DNA of 64,000 nucleotides from assembly GCF_001423615.1 (NCBI RefSeq), contig NZ_LMOU01000001.1, forward strand, positions 50,989-114,988, given 5' to 3'. Numbering within the stretch: the stretch's first letter is position 1; the number at the start of each line of letters is the position of its first letter. Positions 28,325 to 37,391 of this stretch are shown piece by piece. The position numbers and the translations under genes were made by a program. The notes below the pieces were generated by a model. It searched no databases, was not told where the DNA came from, and was given only the letters and a program-made list of their open reading frames with translations. Origin of the DNA: Microbacterium sp. Leaf159 (GTDB lineage Bacteria > Actinomycetota > Actinomycetes > Actinomycetales > Microbacteriaceae).

Positions 28325-28975
28325 TTGCCAGGACGCCCTGCCCTTCGTCGGTCGGCGGCTGGCGCGATCGTTGCGATTCTCGCAGCGATCGTGCTGGCCG
28401 CCGATCAGTTTGTGAAGTACCTCACCACCGAGAACCTGCCGCTGCAGGAGCCCGTCCCGGTGCTCGGTGAGTTCCTTCAGCTGTACTACGTGCGCAATCC
28501 CGGTGCGGCGTTCTCGCTCGGGTCCGACGTCACGTGGATCTTCACCATCGCGCTGGCGGTCGTCGCCGGTGTGATCGTGTGGAAGGCCTTCGGCCTGCGC
28601 TCCCGGCTCTGGGCCGTCGTCCTCGGTTGCCTTCTCGGTGGAGTGCTCGGCAACCTCACGGATCGCCTCTTCCGCGATCCCGGTTTTCCCATGGGGCACG
28701 TCGTCGACATGATCTCGATGCCGTGGATGATGCCGGCGATCTTCAACGTCGCGGACATCTTCATCGTCACGGGCATGATCTCCGTGGCGCTGCTCGTCGT
28801 CTTCGGGCTGCGTTTCGACGGCACGCGCGAACGCGACCACGCCCCCGTGGAGACGGACGAAGAGGCCGAGGCCGTCGCGATCGCCGAAGAGGCGGATGCT
28901 GTGGAGCAGACGGACGCCTCGCAGGCCGACACCACGTCTCCCGATGCGCCAGCCGCCGCGTCGGACGGGCGCTGA
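28325..28975 (+). CDS. lspA: Lipoprotein signal peptidase
   Basis: LspA (216 aa) removes signal peptides from diacylglyceryl prolipoproteins. Four membrane segments are present and both catalytic aspartates are visible: GNLTDRL and FNVADIFI, with the conserved [10 protein letters not shown]. The protein continues about 45 residues past the last membrane segment as an acidic tail (many Glu, Ala, Asp), which most LspA proteins lack. The TTG start has no strong ribosome binding site. Confidence 0.95.
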   Translation: MPGRPALRRSAAGAIVAILAAIVLAADQFVKYLTTENLPLQEPVPVLGEFLQLYYVRNPGAAFSLGSDVTWIFTIALAVVAGVIVWKAFGLRSRLWAVVLGCLLGGVLGNLTDRLFRDPGFPMGHVVDMISMPWMMPAIFNVADIFIVTGMISVALLVVFGLRFDGTRERDHAPVETDEEAEAVAIAEEADAVEQTDASQADTTSPDAPAAASDGR

Positions 28976-28977
28976 GC

Positions 28978-29898
28978 GTGGAGTTCCGCTCCCTTCCCGT
29001 CCCTGAGGGGCTGGAGGGAACGCGCGTCGACGCCGCCTTGGCCAAGATGCTCGGCTTCTCCCGGACCTTCGCCGCGGATGTCGCCGCAGCCGGAGGCGTG
29101 CGTCTCGACGGTGTCATGCTCGACAAGTCCGATCGTCTTCGCGGCGGCGGATGGCTCGAAGTGGAGTGGCAGCCGAAAGAGGAGCCGCGGATCATCCCGA
29201 TCGCGGTACCCGAACTCGGGATCGTCTACGACGATGACGACATCGTCGTGGTCGACAAGCCCACTGGCGTCGCCGCCCACCCGTCTGTCGGCTGGGAGGG
29301 CCCCACGGTGGTGGGCGCCCTCGCCGCCGCAGGGTTCCGTGTCGCCACGAGCGGTGCGCCCGAGCGTCAGGGCGTCGTGCATCGCCTCGATGTCGGCACC
29401 AGCGGGCTCATGGTCGTCGCCAAGAGCGAGTCGGCCTACACGGCGCTCAAGCGCGCCTTCAAGGAGCGCACGGTCGAGAAGATCTACCACGCGGTCGTGC
29501 AGGGGCACCCCGATCCGTTCACGGGCACGATCGACGCACCGATCGGTCGGCACCCGAATCACTCATGGAAGTTCGCGGTCGTCTCCGACGGCAAGCCTTC
29601 GGTGACCCATTACGAGACGCTCGAGGCGTTCCCGGGCGCCTCGCTCCTCGAGATCCATCTCGAGACCGGTCGCACGCACCAGATCCGCGTGCACATGGCC
29701 GCGCTCCGGCATCCGTGCGTCGGCGACCCTCTCTACGGTGCAGACCCCACGCTGTCGGCGAAGCTCGGACTCACCCGCCAATGGCTGCATGCGCACAAGC
29801 TCGCATTCTCACACCCGGCGACGGGGGAGTGGGTGCAGTTCGAGTCGGCATACCCTGCGGACTTCGAGCACGCTCTGGCGGTCCTGCGAGGCGAGTAG
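28978..29898 (+). CDS. RluA/RluD-family pseudouridine synthase
   Basis: The 306-residue enzyme isomerises uridine to pseudouridine in large-subunit rRNA. An N-terminal S4-like RNA-binding domain is followed by the catalytic domain with [11 protein letters not shown], where the Asp is the nucleophile (about residue 137), and [10 protein letters not shown]. It starts at a GTG 2 nt after the lspA stop; lspA-rluD order is common in bacteria. Which uridines are modified is not determinable here. Confidence 0.93.
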   Translation: MEFRSLPVPEGLEGTRVDAALAKMLGFSRTFAADVAAAGGVRLDGVMLDKSDRLRGGGWLEVEWQPKEEPRIIPIAVPELGIVYDDDDIVVVDKPTGVAAHPSVGWEGPTVVGALAAAGFRVATSGAPERQGVVHRLDVGTSGLMVVAKSESAYTALKRAFKERTVEKIYHAVVQGHPDPFTGTIDAPIGRHPNHSWKFAVVSDGKPSVTHYETLEAFPGASLLEIHLETGRTHQIRVHMAALRHPCVGDPLYGADPTLSAKLGLTRQWLHAHKLAFSHPATGEWVQFESAYPADFEHALAVLRGE

Positions 29899-29983
29899 CC
29901 CCTTCGGCCGGCAGATGGCGAGAACAGCACTCATGGCATGCCCGAAGTCCGCTGAGTGCCTAGGCGATGTCCGTGGGGTGGGC

Positions 29984-29989
29984 CAGACT
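29984..29989 (+). promoter_or_regulatory. -10-like box (CAGACT) for the GNAT gene
   Basis: CAGACT lies 6 nt before the ATG at 29996, a variant of the leaderless pattern. Confidence 0.4.
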
Positions 29990-29995
29990 GGGCGC

Positions 29996-30595
29996 ATGAG
30001 CATCGAGGTGCGACCGGCGACCGAGTTCGACGACGTGGCTGCTCTCGTCGGCCCGAAGAAGCCGACATCGAACGTGTGCTTCTGCCTGAGCTATCGGATC
30101 GGCAGTAAAGAGAACAACGAGCTGAGAGGCTCCCAGCGCGCGGATCGGGTTCGTGAGCTCTGCCATCAGGACCCGCCTCCGGGCGTAATCGCCTACCTCG
30201 ACGACGAACCGGTCGGATGGGCGGCGGTGCACCCGCGCAACGACACGAGCTTCGCGCGGAACAGGCTGATCCCGAAGGTCGACGAGCTCGACGTGTGGTC
30301 GCTGTGGTGCATCCGGGTCCGTCCCGGACACCGCAAGCAGGGGATCTCGCATGCGCTGATCGACGGTGCCGTGGCCTATGCGAAGAAGCGCGGCGCCCCG
30401 GCGATCGAGGGGTATCCCGTCGACAACCGGGGTGAGAAGGTGAATCTCACCATGGCATACGTCGGGACGCGAGGGTTGTTCGAGGCGGCAGGCTTCACCA
30501 AGGCCGCCGACACCGACTCGACTCTCGACGGATTCCCGCGGGTGCTGATGAGGCTCGATCTGACGAGGTCGAAGAAGTCGTCGAAGAAAGAATGA
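29996..30595 (+). CDS. GNAT family N-acetyltransferase
   Basis: The 199-residue protein has the acetyl-CoA binding core of GNAT enzymes (CIRVRPGHRKQGISHALIDGAVAYAKKRG, about 105-133, here described by its R-x-x-G-x-x-x-A loop). A short Cys-containing stretch SNVCFCLSY near residue 28 is a feature of one actinobacterial subgroup. The substrate is unknown. The C-terminus is Lys/Ser-rich (RSKKSSKKE). Confidence 0.8.
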   Translation: MSIEVRPATEFDDVAALVGPKKPTSNVCFCLSYRIGSKENNELRGSQRADRVRELCHQDPPPGVIAYLDDEPVGWAAVHPRNDTSFARNRLIPKVDELDVWSLWCIRVRPGHRKQGISHALIDGAVAYAKKRGAPAIEGYPVDNRGEKVNLTMAYVGTRGLFEAAGFTKAADTDSTLDGFPRVLMRLDLTRSKKSSKKE

Positions 30596-30626
30596 ACCGT
30601 CCGCTCTTCCTTGGGCAATACATAGT

Positions 30627-31232
30627 GTGAGCACAGACAGCGAGATCATTCAGCGGTCGCTCGGGCAGCCCCGAGCCTTTGCCGAACTGTTCGATCGGCA
30701 CGCCAGGACGGTAGGTGGCTACGCCGCCCGCCGACTCGGCCCTGATGCAGGCGAGGACATCCTCAGCGAGACCTTCCTGGTCGCGTTCGCACGGCGCAAG
30801 TCGTTCGACACGGCCTGGGACTCAGCGCTTCCCTGGTTGTACGGGATAGCCTCCCGTCTGATCAGGAAGCATCGGGCACGGGAAGCGAAGAACCTCCGGT
30901 CGAAAGTGGCGTCCGCGCAGCGCGAGGAACACATCTCCCAGGGAGACCTTGAGACGACGATCGCCCGACTCGATGCGGAGATCTCCACCCGCGAGCTGGG
31001 TCCGCGCATCGCGGCGCTCTCGAAGAAGGACCGCGAGACCCTGTTGCTCTACGCCTGGGGAGATCTGACGTACGAAGAGGTCGCCGTCGCCCTCGGCGTT
31101 CCCGTCGGCACCGTCCGATCCCGGATGAACCGCGTACGGACGCGGTTGGACCCGGCGAGAGCGATCACCAGAGAACGAGTCGTGAATGATGAGAAGGGAG
31201 CGGTCGATGGACGTTTTCGAGCGCGTGCGTGA
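30627..31232 (+). CDS. ECF-like RNA polymerase sigma factor
   Basis: The 201-residue protein has sigma region 2 (AFAELFDRHARTVGGYAARRLG, then DILSETFLVAFARR and WLYGIASRLIRKH) and a region 4 helix-turn-helix (LTYEEVAVALGVPVGTVRSRMNR). That matches group 4 (extracytoplasmic function) sigma factors. The GTG start is chosen from the family N-terminus. It overlaps or abuts the next gene, a single-pass membrane protein, so a sigma/regulator pair is likely. The stimulus is unknown. Confidence 0.88.
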   Translation: MSTDSEIIQRSLGQPRAFAELFDRHARTVGGYAARRLGPDAGEDILSETFLVAFARRKSFDTAWDSALPWLYGIASRLIRKHRAREAKNLRSKVASAQREEHISQGDLETTIARLDAEISTRELGPRIAALSKKDRETLLLYAWGDLTYEEVAVALGVPVGTVRSRMNRVRTRLDPARAITRERVVNDEKGAVDGRFRARA

Positions 31233-32310
31233 CGTGAATGCAGGTCTCACCCTGACAGAGGACCGGGTGAGCGCTGCCCGCCTGCGCCTCCTTCAGGGGA
31301 TCGACGACAGCCGGAACGCGGAGCGCAAACGCCTCGCCAGGAGGCCGATGTTCGTGATCGCCGGAGCGGTGACCGGGGTGGCCGCCGTGACCGCAGGAGT
31401 CGTAGTGGTCGGCCAGATGACCGCTCCGTCGCCTCAGGTCGAAGCGATTCCGACGTTCGCGCCGACCCCGCCGCCGTCGCCGTCCACGGGCGATCCCTTC
31501 GAACGCGCGACGGTGGCGAGCGTGCTCGAATCGGCCGCAGGTGCGACGGTCGCCGGCGGGGCGCTGGAGGCGGCGCCCGGCCAGTATCTTCGTGTGGAGC
31601 ATCAGACCACTCAGCTGGTTCTCTACCAGCCGACCGACCAGTACACGAAGTGGGACGCAACTCGCGCGTCCGCAACCGCCGCGTGGACCGCTTCCGGAAC
31701 CTACTTCACGTACATCCCGGGTGATCGGTCTCAGGAGTGGGTCACGCTCTTCGAGCCGAAGACCACCATCGGTCAGACCTTCGGAGCAGGGGCGGACGCT
31801 CTTGCGACCGAGTGGCTCGGCACCACTCTGCAGGAGCAGATCATCGACCGGCATGCGGGTGGTATCGACGACGGATCCGACCCGCAGACCGGGTCGGATG
31901 CCTATTATGCGCAGATCCCTCGCGACCCGCAGCAGCTGCTCGACTGGTACCGCACTTTCATGATCGGAGACGTGCTGGACGAGGACAGTCAGATCGCATC
32001 GATGATCATCCAGGAGCTGCAGCGGAATGCGGCTCCGGCCGATCTGCGAGCTGCGATGCTCCTCGCACTCCGGGCGATGCCCAACGGGAAGATCGTGAGC
32101 GTCGACGGTTCCCTGGTGACCTTGGAGTTCTCCTTCACGTGGACCTCGGACCGGTTCGATAGCTGGACGGATACCCTCACGGTCGACACGTCCTCGGGGT
32201 TCGTCTCGGCGAGCTCGAGGACGCTGGGTTCCGAAGGGACGCTGGTGCCGGCCGCAGTACCGAACTTCTCGGTCGTGACGTCGATCTCGATCGTCGACGA
32301 CGCTCCGTGA
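31207..32310 (+). CDS. CU044_5270-like membrane protein, probable partner of the sigma factor
   Basis: The 367-residue protein has a cytoplasmic N-terminus (MDVFERVRDVNAGLTLTEDRVSAARLRLL...) of about 54 residues, one membrane segment (about 50-75), a Pro/Ser linker, and a large extracytoplasmic domain. Its beginning resembles CU044_5270 family proteins, which often follow ECF sigma genes. I choose the ATG at 31207 because AAGGGAG lies 6 nt upstream; it overlaps the sigma gene by 26 bp. An anti-sigma or sensor role is inferred only from order and topology; no ZAS zinc motif is seen. Confidence 0.7.
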   Translation: MDVFERVRDVNAGLTLTEDRVSAARLRLLQGIDDSRNAERKRLARRPMFVIAGAVTGVAAVTAGVVVVGQMTAPSPQVEAIPTFAPTPPPSPSTGDPFERATVASVLESAAGATVAGGALEAAPGQYLRVEHQTTQLVLYQPTDQYTKWDATRASATAAWTASGTYFTYIPGDRSQEWVTLFEPKTTIGQTFGAGADALATEWLGTTLQEQIIDRHAGGIDDGSDPQTGSDAYYAQIPRDPQQLLDWYRTFMIGDVLDEDSQIASMIIQELQRNAAPADLRAAMLLALRAMPNGKIVSVDGSLVTLEFSFTWTSDRFDSWTDTLTVDTSSGFVSASSRTLGSEGTLVPAAVPNFSVVTSISIVDDAP

Positions 32311-32358
32311 CGGGATGGCCGAAGCCCCGACACCGGTCTCGATGTCGGGGCGCCGCCG

Positions 32359-32364
32359 TAGAAT
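32359..32364 (+). promoter_or_regulatory. -10 box (TAGAAT) for dnaE, leaderless
   Basis: TAGAAT is followed by 7 nt and the ATG at 32372; no ribosome binding site is seen. Confidence 0.6.
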
Positions 32365-32371
32365 CGAAGGC

Positions 32372-35300
32372 ATGGCATCCGACTCCTTCGTCCACCTGCA
32401 CGTGCACAGCGAGTACTCGATGCTCGACGGGGCGGCGAAGATCGCGGCGATGACCCAGGCCGCTGCGGATTACGACATGCCGGCCATTGCGGTGACCGAT
32501 CACGGCAACACCTTCGCGGCCTTCGAGTTCTACAAGGCGGCCAATGCCGCGGGCGTCAAGCCGATCATCGGACTCGAGGCTTACGTCACCCCCGGCACGC
32601 ACCGCAGCGACAAGACGCGCGTGCAGTGGGGGTCTCCCGATCAGAAGAGCGACGACGTGTCGGGTTCCGGCGCGTACACCCACATGACGATGTGGAGTGA
32701 GAGCACGCAGGGCATGCACAACCTGTTCCGGCTCAGCTCGCTGTCGAGCATGGAGGGCTACTACTTCAAACCCCGCATGGATCGGGAGCTCCTCCAGACC
32801 TACGGCAAGGGACTGATCGCCACGACCGGATGCCCGTCGGGCGAGATCCAGACCAGGCTGCGACTCGGCCAGTACGACGCGGCTCGTGCGGCGGCGGCGG
32901 AGTTCCAGGATCTGTTCGGCAAGGAGAACTACTTCGCCGAGATCATGGATCACGGCCTCTCGATCGAGCGCCGGGTCATGACCGATCTGATCCGTCTCTC
33001 CAAAGACCTCAGCATCCCGCTCGTCGGCACCAACGACTCCCACTACACCCACCAGCACGAGGCCGATGCGCACGCGGCGCTGCTGTGCGTGCAGTCCGGC
33101 TCGACGCTCGACGACCCGAACCGCTTCAAGTTCGACGGCGACGGGTACTACATCAAGACGGCCGCCGAGATGCGTCAGCTGTTCCGCGACCACCCCGAGG
33201 CGTGCGACAACACGCTGCTCATCGCAGAGCGCTGCGAGGTCGAGTTCAACACCGCGGCGAACTACATGCCGCGTTTCCCCGTGCCGGACGGCGAGACGGA
33301 GGACAGCTGGCTCATCAAGGAGGTCGAAGCGGGCCTCCATTACCGGTACCCGAGCGGCATCCCCGACAAGGTGCGCAAGCAGGCCGTATACGAGACCGAC
33401 ATCATCCTGCAGATGGGCTTCCCGGGCTACTTCCTCGTCGTCGCCGACTTCATCAACTGGGCCAAGGACAACGGCATTCGCGTCGGTCCCGGTCGTGGTT
33501 CCGGTGCCGGATCGATGGTCGCCTACGCCATGAAGATCACCGACCTCGATCCCCTCGAGCACGGTCTGATCTTCGAGCGGTTCCTCAACCCCGACCGCGT
33601 CTCGATGCCCGACTTCGACGTCGACTTCGATGACCGTCGCCGCGGCGAGGTCATCGACTATGTGACCAAGAAGTACGGCTCCGAGCGCGTCGCGCAGATC
33701 GTCACCTACGGCACGATCAAGTCGAAGCAGGCGCTGAAGGATGCCGGGCGAGTGCTCGGGTTCCCGTTCAGCATGGGCGAGCGCCTGACCAAGGCCATGC
33801 CGCCGCCCGTCATGGGCAAGGACATGCCCCTCGACGGCATGTTCGACTCCGCGCACCCCCGCTACAAAGAGGCGAGCGAATTCCGTGCGCTGATCGACAC
33901 CGACCCCGAGGCGAAGACGGTGTTCGATCGCGCCCTCGGTCTCGAGGGACTGAAGCGCCAGTGGGGCGTCCACGCCGCCGGTGTGATCATGTCGTCCGAG
34001 CCGCTGCTCGACATCATCCCGATCATGCGTCGCGAGCAGGACGGCCAGATCGTCACGCAGTTCGACTACCCGTCGTGCGAGTCTCTCGGCCTGATCAAGA
34101 TGGACTTCCTGGGGTTGCGCAACCTCACGATCATCTCGGACGCGCTCGACAACATCCGCACCAACAGGGGAGAGGAGCTCGACCTCGAGCACCTCGAGCT
34201 CGACGACCGCGGAGCCTACGATCTGCTCGGCAGGGGTGAGTCGCTCGGCGTCTTCCAGCTCGACGGCGGGCCCATGCGCGCGCTCATGCGTCTGATGCGC
34301 CCAGACAACTTCGGCGACATCTCGGCCCTGATCGCGCTGTACCGTCCAGGGCCCATGGGGGCGAACTCCCACACGAACTACGCGCTGCGAAAGAACGGCC
34401 AGCAGCCCATCACGCCGATCCATCCGGAGTTCACCGAATCGCTCGCCGACATCCTCGACGAGTCCTACGGCCTGATCATCTATCAGGAGCAGGTCATGGC
34501 CATCGCCCAGCGCGTGGCCGGATTCTCACTCGGTCAGGCCGACATCCTCCGCCGAGCGATGGGCAAGAAGAAGAAGTCCGAGCTGGACAAGCAGTTCGAG
34601 GGCTTCCAGGCCGGTATGCACGCGAACGGCTACTCCGACGGGGCCGTCAACGCCATCTGGGAGATCCTGCTCCCGTTCTCCGACTACGCCTTCAACAAAG
34701 CCCACTCGGCCGCCTACGGCGTCGTGTCGTACTGGACCGCCTACCTCAAGGCCCACTATCCCGCCGAGTACATGGCTGCACTGCTCACCAGCGTCGGCGA
34801 CTCGAAAGACAAGATGGCGCTGTATCTGAACGAGTGCCGCCGGATGGGCATCAAGGTGCTCCCGCCGGACGTCTCCGAATCCATCAACTACTTCGCCGCC
34901 GTCGGCGACGACATCCGATTCGGGCTCGGTGCCGTGCGCAACGTCGGCAGCAACGTCGTCGAGGGCATCGTGAAGTCGCGGAAGGATGAGCGCTTCACCT
35001 CTTTCCACCACTTCCTCGACAAGGTGCCGCTGCACGTCTCGAACAAGCGCACCGTGGAGTCGCTGATCAAGGCAGGCGCCTTCGACTCGATGGGCGACTC
35101 CCGCCGGGCACTGCTGGAGATCCACGAAGACGCCGTAGAGGCCGCCGTGGATCGCAAGCGGAACGAAGCGCAGGGCGCGATCGGCTTCGACTTCGACAGC
35201 CTGTACGAGGGCACGGACGAGGTGGCCCCGGCCAAGGTTCCCGCGCGGCCGGAGTGGACCAAGAAGGACAAGCTCGCCTTCGAGCGCGAGATGCTCGGCC

Positions 35301-35890
35301 TGTACGTCTCCGACCATCCTCTCGCAGGGCTCGAAGTGCCTCTCGCGAAGCACGCGTCGATCTCGATCCACAACCTCATCAACTCCGAGGAGATGCAGGA
35401 CGGCGAACAGGTCACGGTCGCCGGGCTCGTCACCAGCGTCCAGCACCGCGTGGCGAAGGCGAGCGGCAACCCTTACGGCATGATCACCGTCGAGGACTTC
35501 AACGGCGAGGTGACGGTCATGTTCATGGGAAAGACCTACACCGAGTTCCAGCACATCCTCCAGCAGGACTCGATCCTGGCCGTCCGCGGACGTGTCTCGA
35601 AGCGCGACGACGGGCTCAACCTCCACGCGCAATCGGCATTCGCACCCGACGTCGGCTCCTTCGATGCGGCAGGACCGCTCGCACTCGTGCTGGCTGAGCA
35701 GAGAGCGACCGAGAGGGTGATGAACGAGCTCGCCGAGGTCCTGCGCCGACACAACGGAGACACCGAGGTCGTTCTGCGCGTGCACCGTGGCGGCACGGCG
35801 AAGGTGTTCGACGTGCCGATGCCCGTGAAGGTCTCCGCCGACCTGTTCGGCGATCTCAAGTCCCTCCTCGGGCCGAGCTGTCTCGGCTGA
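32372..35890 (+). CDS. dnaE: DNA polymerase III alpha subunit
   Basis: The 1172-residue replicative polymerase begins with a PHP domain (HLHVHSEYSMLDG, intact metal ligands), has the C-family palm with the catalytic PDFDVDFDD near residue 412, then thumb, fingers, tandem helix-hairpin-helix and an OB fold near the C-terminus (GEQVTVAGLVTSVQHRV...). This is the DnaE1 type; in actinobacteria the PHP domain can act as proofreading exonuclease. The ATG at 32372 lies behind a leaderless TAGAAT. Confidence 0.97.
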   Translation: MASDSFVHLHVHSEYSMLDGAAKIAAMTQAAADYDMPAIAVTDHGNTFAAFEFYKAANAAGVKPIIGLEAYVTPGTHRSDKTRVQWGSPDQKSDDVSGSGAYTHMTMWSESTQGMHNLFRLSSLSSMEGYYFKPRMDRELLQTYGKGLIATTGCPSGEIQTRLRLGQYDAARAAAAEFQDLFGKENYFAEIMDHGLSIERRVMTDLIRLSKDLSIPLVGTNDSHYTHQHEADAHAALLCVQSGSTLDDPNRFKFDGDGYYIKTAAEMRQLFRDHPEACDNTLLIAERCEVEFNTAANYMPRFPVPDGETEDSWLIKEVEAGLHYRYPSGIPDKVRKQAVYETDIILQMGFPGYFLVVADFINWAKDNGIRVGPGRGSGAGSMVAYAMKITDLDPLEHGLIFERFLNPDRVSMPDFDVDFDDRRRGEVIDYVTKKYGSERVAQIVTYGTIKSKQALKDAGRVLGFPFSMGERLTKAMPPPVMGKDMPLDGMFDSAHPRYKEASEFRALIDTDPEAKTVFDRALGLEGLKRQWGVHAAGVIMSSEPLLDIIPIMRREQDGQIVTQFDYPSCESLGLIKMDFLGLRNLTIISDALDNIRTNRGEELDLEHLELDDRGAYDLLGRGESLGVFQLDGGPMRALMRLMRPDNFGDISALIALYRPGPMGANSHTNYALRKNGQQPITPIHPEFTESLADILDESYGLIIYQEQVMAIAQRVAGFSLGQADILRRAMGKKKKSELDKQFEGFQAGMHANGYSDGAVNAIWEILLPFSDYAFNKAHSAAYGVVSYWTAYLKAHYPAEYMAALLTSVGDSKDKMALYLNECRRMGIKVLPPDVSESINYFAAVGDDIRFGLGAVRNVGSNVVEGIVKSRKDERFTSFHHFLDKVPLHVSNKRTVESLIKAGAFDSMGDSRRALLEIHEDAVEAAVDRKRNEAQGAIGFDFDSLYEGTDEVAPAKVPARPEWTKKDKLAFEREMLGLYVSDHPLAGLEVPLAKHASISIHNLINSEEMQDGEQVTVAGLVTSVQHRVAKASGNPYGMITVEDFNGEVTVMFMGKTYTEFQHILQQDSILAVRGRVSKRDDGLNLHAQSAFAPDVGSFDAAGPLALVLAEQRATERVMNELAEVLRRHNGDTEVVLRVHRGGTAKVFDVPMPVKVSADLFGDLKSLLGPSCLG

Positions 35891-35915
35891 CCAGCTGCCA
35901 TACACGAGTCGCCCG

Positions 35916-35946
35916 ATGACGTCCTCCCGGATGCACCGGGTAGTAT
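35916..35946 (+). promoter_or_regulatory. Promoter for the unknown membrane protein gene
   Basis: ATGACG (35916-35921) and TAGTAT (35941-35946) are 19 bp apart. The 5' leader carries GGTGCAG/CTGCACC (35960-35986) as a weak hairpin, then GAAAGGA before the ATG. Confidence 0.5.
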
Positions 35947-36006
35947 CAGGACGCGTTCGGGTGCAGGGCGTCAGAAGCTCTGCACCGTGGCGAAAGGACC
36001 ACCCCC

Positions 36007-37389
36007 ATGAGCACGGAATCCCCCTTCCTGAACAGTGACGGCTCGGATGCAGACGGTGCAGCCGCGGCTTCAGAGTCCACGGTCGACGAGGTCTTCTCCG
36101 ACGACGACGGTGTCCTCTACGACGACGAGGTGACGCCGGAGTTCGGCATCCTCGGGTTCACCCTGCGTGAGCTCCTGATCGTCGGCGTGTGGCTCGTCGC
36201 ATTCATCTCCTCGTTCTTCCCGCACGCCGTCGACGCCTCGATCTGGAGCACCGGCATCCAGTGGATCCTTCCGATCGGGGTGCCCACGGTCGCGGTCTTC
36301 CTGCTGATCCTGCGCAGGTTCTCACCGGACGGCATCCGCCGGGTCGGATCCCTCGGGATCGACCAGTTCGCCTCCGTCGCCTTCTCCGTCGCAGCCGTCT
36401 TCTGGATCGGAGCGCTGTGGAACGCGGTCGCCTTCGCGATCGAGTTCGGCATCTTCGCGCTCTCCTGGAGCGGCATCGTCCAGCTCATCGCGTCGCTCGC
36501 GCTCGTCACCCTCACCGTGTTCGCACCGCTGGTCCCCGGACTCAGGGAAGACTTCCACGGCCGGCTCGTCACGCTCGCACACCGCAACGCGAACCCGGTG
36601 CGCCCCGTCATCCCGCGTCCGCGGCCCGAGCCGGCGCCGGCGGCGGACGTGGATTCCGAGGAGAGCTCGGAATCCGCCGACGACTCCGCGCCGGGTGTGT
36701 CCCTCACCGCGGCGGATTATGCGCCCGACGCGACCGAGCAGTACGCGTCTGACACGAACGCTCAGTATGCGTCCGACACGACTGCGCAGTACGCGCCCGA
36801 CACGACTACGCAGTACGGGGCTGACGCGACCGTCCCGCACGAGCCCGCGGCTCACACCACGCAGGCGTTCCCCGCCGGTGGACTCGACGTCGAGCTGTCC
36901 GGGAACCAGGCGACCGACGAGGTCGCCCGCCTCGACCTGGCCGAACAGGTGCCGCTCGCCGCGCATGCATCCGGCGGCGGGACGGGCACAGAGCAGGCGA
37001 CGTCCGATGAGGACTACGCCCCTGCCTACTTTCGAAGCAGCCGGGGCCAGGAGCCCGAGATCGTGTCGGACACCGGAAGCATCGAATCGCTTCTGGGTGC
37101 GACGGCTCAGGACGTCTCGTCTGCCGAGACCGCCGCGTTCCCCGCCGTGGAGCATCACACCGACGTCCCCGCGAACGACGCATACGCCACCGCCCCCGCC
37201 GCGCAGCCGTTCTGGGTGCTCGCTCCGACCGAGCGCGACGTGCACGACGAGCGAGGCGAGGCGATCTTCCAGATCGGTCCGAACGCCTGGGCTCTCGTCA
37301 TCGAGGACCGCGGCGGCGCCTACGTCGTGCGACACGACGACGGTCGCATCGGCTACCTGCACGACATCGTAGACATCACGAAGGGCTGA
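36007..37389 (+). CDS. Unknown membrane protein with 24-bp tandem repeats
   Basis: I do not recognise this 460-residue protein. After an acidic N-terminus it has several membrane segments between about residues 55 and 180, then a long low-complexity linker with five 8-residue YAxDTTxQ-like repeats (nt 36718-36837), and ends in a compact conserved-looking domain (PFWVLAPTERDVHDERGEAIFQ, then GPNAWALVIEDRGG and RIGYLHDI). The last domain looks like a small beta-rich module. It lies between dnaE and hisD and is only 2 bp from hisD, so it may be co-expressed with it. Confidence 0.8.
   Translation: MSTESPFLNSDGSDADGAAAASESTVDEVFSDDDGVLYDDEVTPEFGILGFTLRELLIVGVWLVAFISSFFPHAVDASIWSTGIQWILPIGVPTVAVFLLILRRFSPDGIRRVGSLGIDQFASVAFSVAAVFWIGALWNAVAFAIEFGIFALSWSGIVQLIASLALVTLTVFAPLVPGLREDFHGRLVTLAHRNANPVRPVIPRPRPEPAPAADVDSEESSESADDSAPGVSLTAADYAPDATEQYASDTNAQYASDTTAQYAPDTTTQYGADATVPHEPAAHTTQAFPAGGLDVELSGNQATDEVARLDLAEQVPLAAHASGGGTGTEQATSDEDYAPAYFRSSRGQEPEIVSDTGSIESLLGATAQDVSSAETAAFPAVEHHTDVPANDAYATAPAAQPFWVLAPTERDVHDERGEAIFQIGPNAWALVIEDRGGAYVVRHDDGRIGYLHDIVDITKG
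36718..36837 (+). repeat. Five 24-bp tandem repeats inside the membrane protein gene
   Basis: Units start at 36718, 36742, 36766, 36790 and 36814; each codes for a YA-x-DTT-x-Q octapeptide. Units 1 and 5 are the most divergent. Confidence 0.85.
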
Positions 37390-37391
37390 TC

